DNA of 9,221 nt from JBMOLK01 sp049325575 (GTDB lineage Bacteria; Bacillota; Clostridia; Acetivibrionales; Acetivibrionaceae). Shown here in pieces: positions 1 to 5,283 of this stretch (the first letter of the stretch is position 1; every line of letters starts with the position of its first letter). The notes under the pieces are model-generated. The model did no database searches, had not been told where the DNA came from, and worked only from the letters and a program-made list of their open reading frames with translations. The position numbers and the translations under genes are program-made. The DNA lies in contig JBMOLK010000195.1 in assembly GCA_049325575.1 (NCBI GenBank), forward strand, positions 1 to 9,221, read 5' to 3'.

Positions 1-239
1 TCAGAGCTGTTAACATATCCGTCTCCGTTAAGATCTGCAGCCCAGTAGTCATCTTCAACAGGAAAGTCTGAAATAATGCCTAACAGATACCTTTTCATCA
101 CTGTTAAATCCACACTGTTTACGGCATTATCACCATTGACATCACCTATAGGCAGCTGCGTTAAAGAAAACCCGGTAAAACTCAATACTTGAGTAATGCT
201 AATGAGTGTTATGAAAAAGAACAATAGTCTTCTATTCAT
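1..239 (-). CDS. Secreted protein with N-terminal type I dockerin (partial)
   Basis: Only the first 79 codons lie in the window; the gene runs off the left edge. The ATG at 239 follows a GGGGGG-rich ribosome binding site. Residues 1 to about 25 (MNRRLLFFFITLISITQVLS) are basic then hydrophobic, as in a Sec signal peptide. Two dockerin repeats follow: GDVNGDNAVNSVDLTVMKRYLLG (residues 32-54), then ADLNGDGYVNSSD (68-80), each with the D-x-N-x-D-x-x-V-x-x-x-D calcium loop. Type I dockerins bind scaffoldin cohesins and so attach enzymes to the cellulosome outside the cell. The recognition positions read S-V and S-S, closer to the C. thermocellum type (S-T/S-S) than to the C. cellulolyticum type (A-I/A-L). 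The dockerin is at the N terminus, whereas it is more often C-terminal. The catalytic or other module lies outside the window, so its activity cannot be named. Confidence 0.9.
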   Translation of the reverse strand, partial: MNRRLLFFFITLISITQVLSFTGFSLTQLPIGDVNGDNAVNSVDLTVMKRYLLGIISDFPVEDDYWAADLNGDGYVNSS

Positions 240-394
240 TATATCCCCCCAAAAAACTCTTATTTTATATATTTATATCAGCCTTGAACAGTTAATTAAA
301 GACGTATAACGGTATTCATTATTATAATACGTAATTAAATTTTTTTTAGGTAACAAACTTGAGAATATTTTAAATGAATTGGATGCACAAAACT
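240..394. other. AT-rich gap upstream of the dockerin gene
   Basis: This AT-rich stretch separates the zinc-ribbon terminator from the dockerin gene and should hold the dockerin gene's promoter. A TATAAT is present on the minus strand at 321-326, but I found no good -35 box 16-18 bp from it because that position falls in an A-tract. No coding potential was seen. Confidence 0.3.
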
Positions 395-418
395 AAAAAG
401 GAGAGCCTATGCTCTCCT
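395..418 (-). terminator. Rho-independent terminator of the zinc-ribbon gene
   Basis: On the minus strand, AGGAGAGC pairs perfectly with GCTCTCCT (8 bp) around the loop ATAG, followed by TTTT. It lies 6 nt past the zinc-ribbon stop codon. It should end that transcript and isolate it from the dockerin gene downstream. Confidence 0.85.
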
Positions 419-423
419 CTTAA

Positions 424-612
424 TTACCACCTATTACCGAAGCTTCTTCCGCCGCCTCTGTTATTGTTCCTTTGCTGCTTTCTTGCTCTCCTGCAGTCAG
501 GACATCTCTGTGGCTCATTATCGAATCCCTTTTCCTTGTAGAAAGCCTGCTCGCTTTCATTGAAAATGAATTCACTGTTACAATCCTTGCATGTTATAAC
601 CTTATCTGCCAT
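424..612 (-). CDS. Small zinc-ribbon protein (zf-trcl type)
   Basis: This is a 62-residue protein with two Cys pairs, C8-x2-C11 (CKDC) and C37-x2-C40 (CPDC), about 25 residues apart, which suits binding of one structural zinc. The tail after residue 40 is very basic and rich in Arg, Asn and Gly (RRARKQQRNNNRGGGR), which suggests contact with nucleic acid. The pattern matches the short 'probable zinc-ribbon' family common in Firmicutes, whose function is unknown. The start is secure: AAGGAGG lies at 622-628, 9 nt before ATG. It appears to be a single-gene unit with its own promoter and terminator. The neighbouring cold-shock gene hints at an RNA-related or growth-condition role, but that is inference. 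Confidence 0.85.
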   Translation of the reverse strand: MADKVITCKDCNSEFIFNESEQAFYKEKGFDNEPQRCPDCRRARKQQRNNNRGGGRSFGNRW

Positions 613-639
613 ATCTATATACCTCCTTAATTTATTTGG

Positions 640-668
640 ATCATATAATTCCTAACTTCTCGCTCCAA
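640..668 (-). promoter_or_regulatory. Candidate sigma-A promoter of the zinc-ribbon gene
   Basis: The minus strand carries TTGGAG (663-668; 4 of 6 match to TTGACA), a 17-bp spacer and TATGAT (640-645; 5 of 6 match to TATAAT). Transcription would begin near 633, only a few bases before the AAGGAGG ribosome binding site, giving a short leader. The call rests on sequence match only. Confidence 0.45.
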
Positions 669-828
669 TAAATTAAAGAGAGATGTATTCAGAAAATCAA
701 TCCGTTATATATAGTGACTAACTGCGTAAGTATATCATAATATTTAAAATAAAGCAATATACTTTTTAATAAAATTTTCCTGTCTTTCCATTTAGGTCAT
801 TACTTTATATTATGATAACATTAACCAA

Positions 829-1026
829 TTATAAAAACCTTACGTTTGTCGCCTGTGGTCCACGTTGACCTCTCTCTACGTCAAACTCAACTCTCTGACC
901 TTCTTCAAGGGATTTGTAGCCTTCTGATCTAATTGCGGAGAAATGCACAAATACATCATCTCCACCTTCTCTTCCAATAAATCCAAAGCCTTTTTCCGCA
1001 TTGAACCATTTAACTGTACCAATCAT
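829..1026 (-). CDS. Cold-shock protein, CspA family
   Basis: This 65-residue protein is essentially one cold-shock domain, the usual family length. It contains RNP1 KGFGFI (residues 12-17) and RNP2 VFVHF (25-29), the aromatic and basic residues that stack on single-stranded RNA or DNA, after the typical MIGTVKWFNAEKGFGF start. Family members bind mRNA and melt secondary structure, acting as RNA chaperones in the cytoplasm in cold shock or normal growth. AAGGAGG at 1038-1044 lies 11 nt before the ATG. I saw no clear terminator after it and no convincing promoter before it. Either a promoter in 1045-1158 is weak to the eye or it is read from the infC/nitronate monooxygenase unit upstream. Which csp paralogue this is cannot be told from the sequence alone. 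Confidence 0.95.
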   Translation of the reverse strand: MIGTVKWFNAEKGFGFIGREGGDDVFVHFSAIRSEGYKSLEEGQRVEFDVERGQRGPQATNVRFL

Positions 1027-1100
1027 TTAGTATTGCACCTCCTTACACTCTGCGGTTTATACATCAAATAAATTATGAACTTAAATATATTATGTTAACA

Positions 1101-1152
1101 CTAGGCATCAGTTATTCATCCTATTCAAGGTAGGTTTTACACACGTGCCTAG
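1101..1152 (-). other. Inverted repeat between the NMO-family gene and csp
   Basis: CTAGGCA (1101-1107) and TGCCTAG (1146-1152) are perfect 7-bp complements. Between them is an inner CCTA/TAGG pair around a 7-nt loop. It could fold in the csp 5' leader or at the 3' end of the upstream transcript. It lacks a U-tract, so it is not called a terminator. Confidence 0.3.
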
Positions 1153-1158
1153 AAATGC

Positions 1159-2247
1159 TTAAGTTGTAGCTGCGCTGTCATATTCTTCTATGAGGAAATT
1201 TACCAAATCCTTCACAGAGACAATTTCTTTTGCCCTGTAGGCATTTTCGCCAGCAAACGCAAATCCGTGCCTCATTCTCCCTTTATTAGCATTTATTAAC
1301 GCCATGGCAATGCAATAAGGGCTGGACTCGTAACTACAGGTGACAATACAGTGATATGGACATTTATATGGCTTTTTATTTCCTGAGTTTACATCGTTTA
1401 TAAATTCATTTATAATCGCCCTTCCAGGCATGCCCACCGGACTTTTGATAATTCCGATATCTTCTTTTTTGCATTCAATATAGGTATTTTTAAAATCTAC
1501 AGAAGCATCACACTCTACTGTTGTCACAAAACGTGTTGCCATTTGTACACCCGAAGCTCCCAGTTGGATAAATTTATATATATCTTCCCCGGTATATATG
1601 CCTCCTGCAGCAATTACAGGGATAGATCTGGCAGTTTTATCTTCAATATTTTTAACTTCACCAATCACTTCAGAAACAAGCTTTTCCAATTTATAGTCAG
1701 GATCTGTAATATGCTCACTCTTAAATCCCAGGTGTCCTCCTGCCATAGGTCCTTCTACTACAACAGCATCAGGTACGTAGTTAAATTTCTCAAGCCACCT
1801 TTTAGCAATAAGACTAGCTGCTCTTGCAGAAGAGACAATAGGAACAAGCTTTGTCTTCTTTGACTCTTTTAAGAACGCGGGAAGGTTCAGGGGAAGACCT
1901 GCTCCCGAAAAGATAATATCAATGCCTTCCTCTACTGCAGTCTTAGCCATATCCGCAAAATTTGACAGGGCTACCATGATGTTTACTCCAAGAATTCCTT
2001 TGGTTAGTTCCCGGGCTTTCCTTATCTCTTTTTTGAGCGCCCTGATATTAGCCTCAAGATAATTTGTTGTAAAATCCGGTTCCATCATTCCAATAGCTGC
2101 AGCAGATATAACCCCAATACCTCCTTCATTAGCCACTGCTGATGCGAGCCTGCTTAAAGATATTCCAATACCCATTCCACCTTGAATAACCGGCAATTTA
2201 GCCGTCAAATTACCTATTGTTAAACTTTTTCCCTTCCAAGAACCCAT
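1159..2247 (-). CDS. Nitronate monooxygenase (2-nitropropane dioxygenase) family flavoprotein
   Basis: This 362-residue TIM-barrel flavoprotein belongs to the NMO/FabK-like family; it uses FMN and acts in the cytoplasm. Motifs seen: PVIQGGMGIGIS (residues 19-30, phosphate/flavin side), GVNIMVAL (87-94), SGAGLPLNLP (114-123), VEGPMAGGHLGF (164-175, with the family histidine H172), IPVIAAGGIYTG (209-220), LGASGVQMATRF (229-240, FMN phosphate loop) and a SPVGMPGR segment (269-276). A Cys cluster follows at C296, C300, C304 and C312. The true substrate is not known; many members annotated NMO have other roles, including enoyl-ACP reduction. Start choice: a GTG at 2262 overlaps the infC stop, but ATG at 2247 has GAGGAG exactly 7 nt upstream and is preferred. 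It follows infC by 11 nt, so the two are probably co-transcribed. Confidence 0.88.
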   Translation of the reverse strand: MGSWKGKSLTIGNLTAKLPVIQGGMGIGISLSRLASAVANEGGIGVISAAAIGMMEPDFTTNYLEANIRALKKEIRKARELTKGILGVNIMVALSNFADMAKTAVEEGIDIIFSGAGLPLNLPAFLKESKKTKLVPIVSSARAASLIAKRWLEKFNYVPDAVVVEGPMAGGHLGFKSEHITDPDYKLEKLVSEVIGEVKNIEDKTARSIPVIAAGGIYTGEDIYKFIQLGASGVQMATRFVTTVECDASVDFKNTYIECKKEDIGIIKSPVGMPGRAIINEFINDVNSGNKKPYKCPYHCIVTCSYESSPYCIAMALINANKGRMRHGFAFAGENAYRAKEIVSVKDLVNFLIEEYDSAATT

Positions 2248-2254
2248 AACTATT

Positions 2255-2260
2255 CTCCTC
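2255..2260 (-). promoter_or_regulatory. Ribosome binding site fixing the NMO-family start
   Basis: GAGGAG overlaps the last bases of infC and lies 7 nt before the ATG at 2247. The GTG at 2262 lies upstream of this site and has no Shine-Dalgarno of its own, so the ATG is the likelier start. Confidence 0.7.
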
Positions 2261-2774
2261 ACTTCTTTTTTGGATTCAGTATCATTATCATACTCTTCCC
2301 TTCAAGCATTGGCTGCTTTTCAACTGTTCCAACATCTATAACTGCATCAGCAAACTTTGCAAGTACTTCCTTTCCTGTCACTGTGTATCGCATTTCTCTG
2401 CCTCGAAATTTAATGCTGACTTTTACTTTATCCCCATCCTGTAAAAACTTATACGCGCTTTTAACCTTAAACTCAAAATCATGTTCTTCAATTTTAGCAG
2501 ATACTCTTACTTCTTTTAGTGAAACAACCTTCTGATTTTTCTTAGCTTCTTTCTCTTTCTTGACCTTTTCAAACATAAACTTGCCATAATCCATGATTTT
2601 ACACACAGGTGGTACTGCATTCGGTACAATTTTTACAAGGTCAAGGTTCTTTGAAATTGCCAGTTCCTGCGCATTCTTTGACGACATAACACCTAATGCT
2701 GATCCATCCGCATCAATAAGACGGACTTCTCTATCCCTTATATCTTCGTTCATTGGCAGATCATTTTTTCTAAT
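2259..2774 (-). CDS. infC: Translation initiation factor IF-3
   Basis: IF-3 binds the 30S subunit, keeps it apart from 50S and checks start-codon/initiator-tRNA pairing. The IF-3 signature KIMDYGKFMFEKVK lies at residues 59-72. It joins the N-domain (NEDIRDREVRLIDADG) by a Lys-rich linker to the C-domain (VSLKEVRVS, then VKVSIKFRGREM). Start choice: an ATG at 2753 gives 164 residues but has no ribosome binding site. The codon ATT at 2774, seven codons upstream in frame, sits 8 nt after GGAGG, and the codon just before it is a TAA stop. The predicted 171-residue product begins (M)RKNDLPMNEDIRD. AUU starts are known for infC and allow IF-3 to repress its own synthesis. The usual next genes rpmI and rplT are absent; an NMO-family gene follows. 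Confidence 0.96.
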   Translation of the reverse strand: MRKNDLPMNEDIRDREVRLIDADGSALGVMSSKNAQELAISKNLDLVKIVPNAVPPVCKIMDYGKFMFEKVKKEKEAKKNQKVVSLKEVRVSAKIEEHDFEFKVKSAYKFLQDGDKVKVSIKFRGREMRYTVTGKEVLAKFADAVIDVGTVEKQPMLEGKSMIMILNPKKK

Positions 2775-2782
2775 TTAAAACA

Positions 2783-2787
2783 CCTCC
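2783..2787 (-). promoter_or_regulatory. Ribosome binding site placing the infC start at ATT
   Basis: GGAGG lies 8 nt before the ATT at 2774, the best spacing in the region. From the ATG at 2753 it is 29 nt away, too far to serve that codon. Confidence 0.75.
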
Positions 2788-2835
2788 ACTGATATTTTTT
2801 GTAATAAAACCAAATTTATTTATAAATGCAATTAT

Positions 2836-2869
2836 AAAATAAAAAAGTGGATACACAAAGTAATCCACT
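2836..2869 (-). terminator. Terminator-like hairpin in the infC leader (attenuator candidate)
   Basis: On the minus strand, AGTGGAT and ATCCACT form a 7-bp stem (2863-2869 with 2846-2852). Two more pairs (AC/GT) form beyond a bulged base around the loop TTTGT. TTTTTATTTT follows. The hairpin lies between the candidate infC promoter and the infC start, so it could attenuate infC. It could equally end transcripts from the HAAS/DUF1700-type gene that stops at 3063, since no other terminator was seen between them. Confidence 0.7.
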
Positions 2870-2967
2870 CTTCGCTACACTAAAGTATTAATCAAATTAT
2901 AGTTAAGTATCAACAAAACCACTATTCAAAACGAGAAGCACACACTTCATATTTTTATAATTATCTC

Positions 2968-2996
2968 ATTATACCATTTATACCTGAAGTTGTGTA
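2968..2996 (-). promoter_or_regulatory. Candidate sigma-A promoter for infC
   Basis: On the minus strand the -10 is a perfect TATAAT (2968-2973) with an extended TGG just upstream. A 17-bp spacer leads to TACACA (2991-2996; 4 of 6 match to TTGACA). The start of transcription would be near 2961, giving a leader of about 187 nt before infC. That is long enough for regulatory folding. Confidence 0.65.
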
Positions 2997-3062
2997 CATT
3001 ATTTTGAAAATTAATATTTTACAATTTTCTGTTGTACTTTAGGCCCGTATTATTCCAGAAGC

Positions 3063-4034
3063 TTAAGTTGGCTTTATTGCATTATATAATGTGCAAAAAC
3101 CTCCAAACAATATTCCTGTAATAGGGAATACAATCCAATTGATATGCCAAAGCTCTAAAACCAAACCGGTGTATAAAAAGATACAAGTCGCAATTGGCCA
3201 GACAATACCTGCAACAGCTCCAATAACCTTATTTTGTTTTTGGCGTACAGGAGCAAAATCGTCTATTTTTAAAAGTTTTTTATAAGCTTCAGAAATGGTG
3301 CTGGTACGAATAAAAATAAATACTGCAATAGCAACTATAATAAGAAGTACACTTACCCCATATACCGAGGCACCCTCTCCAAACAATGAACCAACAAAAA
3401 TAGCAACAGGAGAAAGTAAACAAAGGCAAACACCGATAATTGTTCCAACTGTTTGTTTTGAAGAAATACCGGTTAATTCCGTTTTTAAAACAGATTTTGT
3501 TGCAGATGTAAGTTCAAACAGTCCTTCATCAATGAGTTTGAATCTTTCCAGTTTGGTTCCTGAATAAATAAACAGACCAACAGCTGGTGCGATGAACAAA
3601 AATAAAGATATTACCGGTATTGTATCCTGTGCACTCTGTGATAATGTCTGAAAGATGCGCTTATCTTCTACCAGTTGAGCTAAAAAAATCAAAAGAGATA
3701 CTCCAAATAGGACTAAACTTACCCCTATTCCTATCAGATGAGAAGCTTTGTCTTTTAGTGAAATAAACTCTCTTGCTTGTTCCATACTTATTGTTGGGTA
3801 AGCATCGCCACTGACAGTTGATTCGATATTCATTTCTTCCAATAGCTCGTCAATGTTACCAAATTCGGATATAACAATACCAATTGCTTCATTTTCCAAT
3901 TTTCCTTCACTCTTAAGTTCATGATATCTTTCTTCCATATTGGAGAAAATCTCATTTTTTAAACGTTCCATTTCTTCTGTTTTCGGTAAATTTCGAAACA
4001 TATTCTCCAAATAATTTTTAATAGTCTCCATCAT
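3063..4034 (-). CDS. HAAS/DUF1700-type membrane protein paired with PadR
   Basis: This 323-residue protein has a soluble helical N-terminal part and a membrane part. Residues 1-70 resemble the HAAS/DUF1700 domain: ENMFRNLPKTEEMERLKNEI, then MEERYHELKSEGKLENEAI and VISEFGNIDELLEEM. Six membrane helices are likely at about 100-121, 139-158, 195-216, 225-243, 269-292 and 298-318. Such proteins are commonly encoded right after a padR-family gene, and the HAAS part is thought to act with that regulator in signalling; the exact role is not settled. GGAG lies 7 nt before the ATG at 4034, inside padR. The reading frame overlaps padR by 17 nt, which points to translational coupling. The second codon is also ATG. 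Confidence 0.8.
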   Translation of the reverse strand: MMETIKNYLENMFRNLPKTEEMERLKNEIFSNMEERYHELKSEGKLENEAIGIVISEFGNIDELLEEMNIESTVSGDAYPTISMEQAREFISLKDKASHLIGIGVSLVLFGVSLLIFLAQLVEDKRIFQTLSQSAQDTIPVISLFLFIAPAVGLFIYSGTKLERFKLIDEGLFELTSATKSVLKTELTGISSKQTVGTIIGVCLCLLSPVAIFVGSLFGEGASVYGVSVLLIIVAIAVFIFIRTSTISEAYKKLLKIDDFAPVRQKQNKVIGAVAGIVWPIATCIFLYTGLVLELWHINWIVFPITGILFGGFCTLYNAIKPT

Positions 4035-4362
4035 TTTTCAGCTCCTTTACAAATTTGTTGATTACTTCTTTGGTTAGCTCCCATTCTTCACATTTTTCCT
4101 TGTAGTAGGCAATTCCGCTTTTGGTTATTCTAAAATAGGTCCGCCTCTTTCCCTGGGTTTCTTCACCATAGTAGGATTCAATATAGCCGTTTTTTTCGAG
4201 ACGGTTAAATGCAGAGTAAAGCGTTGTTTCTTTCATGACGTACTGTCCGTCTGTTATCGACCGTATATTCTTTGAAATCTCATACCCATAGGAATCACCA
4301 TCTAAAAGGAGGCTTAGTATAATGGTATCGTTATAACCGCGTATCACATCACTGCTAATCAA
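4018..4362 (-). CDS. PadR-family transcriptional regulator
   Basis: This 114-residue protein is of the short PadR type: one winged helix-turn-helix plus a C-terminal dimer helix. Family marks include LLLDGDSYGYEI (residues 18-29), the recognition part ETTLYSAFNRLEKNGYI (45-61) and the wing GKRRTYFRIT (71-80). PadR proteins usually repress their own operon and are relieved by a ligand or partner protein. The start is TTG at 4362: AAGGAGG (4370-4376) is 7 nt upstream and there is no better start nearby. The promoter sits in a perfect inverted repeat (4398-4450), the likely operator. The HAAS/DUF1700-type gene overlaps its end and is probably its functional partner. Confidence 0.92.
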   Translation of the reverse strand: MISSDVIRGYNDTIILSLLLDGDSYGYEISKNIRSITDGQYVMKETTLYSAFNRLEKNGYIESYYGEETQGKRRTYFRITKSGIAYYKEKCEEWELTKEVINKFVKELKNDGDY

Positions 4363-4369
4363 TAAGATT

Positions 4370-4376
4370 CCTCCTT
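4370..4376 (-). promoter_or_regulatory. Ribosome binding site supporting the padR TTG start
   Basis: AAGGAGG is a full anti-16S match, 7 nt before TTG at 4362. It makes this TTG the start despite being a non-ATG codon. Confidence 0.75.
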
Positions 4377-4397
4377 AAAACTACTACTACGTCTGTC

Positions 4398-4450
4398 GTA
4401 CTTTACCTGTCGTAGTAATTATAACATATCTACTACGACAGGTAAAGTAC
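4398..4450. repeat. Perfect 20-bp inverted repeat, likely padR operator
   Basis: GTACTTTACCTGTCGTAGTA (4398-4417) and its exact reverse complement (4431-4450) are separated by 13 bp. An extra CTGTCGTA half-site lies at 4393-4400, 14 bp from the one in the left arm. The padR -10 box falls in the spacer and the -35 in the right arm, so a protein bound here would block the promoter. T6 follows on the plus strand, so a plus transcript would also terminate here, but no plus gene lies upstream. Confidence 0.75.
4418..4446 (-). promoter_or_regulatory. padR operon promoter inside the inverted repeat
   Basis: On the minus strand, TTTACC (4441-4446; 4 of 6 match to TTGACA), a 17-bp spacer and a perfect TATAAT (4418-4423) give transcription from about 4411. 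The leader to padR is about 48 nt. The overlap with the palindrome indicates repression by a dimer or tetramer, most simply PadR itself. Confidence 0.65.
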
Positions 4451-4518
4451 TTTTTTATTAAATTAAGTATTCGGTAATAAATTTTGCAAAGGATATAGTT
4501 TCTGTTTTAAATTAAAAA

Positions 4519-4527
4519 TGGTATAAT
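4519..4527 (+). promoter_or_regulatory. Extended -10 box upstream of the plus-strand membrane gene
   Basis: TGGTATAAT matches an extended -10, although no good -35 lies 16-18 bp upstream. A second TATAAT is at 4593-4598, again with only a weak -35. Either could drive the gene at 4632; I cannot choose between them from sequence. Confidence 0.4.
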
Positions 4528-4631
4528 ATGAGCAGCTTTTTACTAAATCGTTTTGATATAAAATTTACTTTAATTTACAAAACGTATAAGAGTATAATGT
4601 TCAGAAGCGAATGTAAAGGGGAAATCTGTTT

Positions 4632-5099
4632 ATGAAAAGGCCTGGCGGAGTAACAGCATTGTCAGTAACTTTATTGGTATTTGGTTTTCTTCAATTACTA
4701 CTTTGTTTAATAATGATAATTAGTCCTGGTGAAGAGTCAATTTCTACACTTAATTTGATGGTTATCACATCAATATTTCTATTCTTAACTGGAATAGGAA
4801 TGTTACTTGGTAAAAGGTGGGGTTGGTGGTTATCAGTATGCTTTCTTTCAGTCTTATTTACATCATTCCTTACTACTTTTATTACAAATTCCTGGCCAAA
4901 GGAAAACTTCTACGGTGATGACCTTCTTAGAGCATTTGCAATGTTTATTTTAACAGGTTTTTGCTTAACTTACTTGTTTAACAAAAATGTTCTGGAATAC
5001 TTCCTACTTGCTAATTATTCTAAAGTTAAGCTGGCTACCTTACCACTATGTTTATCATTAGCTTTACTTCTTATAACAGCAATAAATATTTTCAAGTAA
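4632..5099 (+). CDS. Small polytopic membrane protein, function unknown
   Basis: I do not recognise a family for this 155-residue protein. About five hydrophobic helices are seen at roughly 8-30, 41-60, 64-85, 99-116 and 132-153. The N terminus is basic (MKRPGG). GKRWGWWLS (60-68) lies between helices two and three, and the only long polar stretch is TNSWPKENFYGDD (85-97). No catalytic or ligand motif was seen. AAAGGGG at 4615-4621 lies 10 nt before the ATG. It is the only plus-strand gene, divergent from the padR operon with the inverted repeat in the gap. The repeat ends about 70 bp before the nearer candidate -10, so shared control is possible but unproven. A convergent hairpin follows it. 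Confidence 0.75.
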   Translation: MKRPGGVTALSVTLLVFGFLQLLLCLIMIISPGEESISTLNLMVITSIFLFLTGIGMLLGKRWGWWLSVCFLSVLFTSFLTTFITNSWPKENFYGDDLLRAFAMFILTGFCLTYLFNKNVLEYFLLANYSKVKLATLPLCLSLALLLITAINIFK

Positions 5100-5180
5100 A
5101 GACTTGGAATAAGTTTAAAATTTCATTAGCGGTATTAACAATATCAACATACCTCAATTATATTTATTATAATAATAGAA

Positions 5181-5218
5181 GAAGGCACAAATTTCCACAT
5201 TGTTTTCTTTGTGCCTTC
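5181..5218. terminator. Hairpin between convergent genes, probable two-way terminator
   Basis: GAAGGCACAAA (5181-5191) and TTTGTGCCTTC (5208-5218) are perfect 11-bp complements with a 16-nt loop. It lies between the plus gene ending at 5099 and the minus transporter gene ending at 5284. The U-tracts are weak: minus reads TTCTATTATT after the stem and plus reads AATAGC. The placement supports termination more than the tract does. Confidence 0.6.
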
Positions 5219-5283
5219 AATAGCTTGCTATCTCTAATTTATTCCGGTTTGAAGAATTATATATCTGGTAAAATATATATCCC

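Noticed and set aside
1045..1100. Promoter for the cold-shock gene
   Set aside because: Several TATA-like boxes exist in this AT-rich stretch, but none has a -35 better than 3 of 6 at proper spacing.
1543..1863. Plus-strand open frame opposite the NMO-family gene
   Set aside because: Antisense shadow of a well-supported gene, with no start signal and no recognisable motif.
2836..2996. T-box or aminoacyl-tRNA-sensing leader before infC
   Set aside because: The conserved T-box core (TGGNACCGCG-like) is absent, so only a generic attenuator is claimed.
4398..4456. Inverted repeat plus T6 read as a plus-strand terminator
   Set aside because: No plus-strand gene lies upstream, and a well-formed minus promoter is centred in the repeat, so an operator role explains it better.
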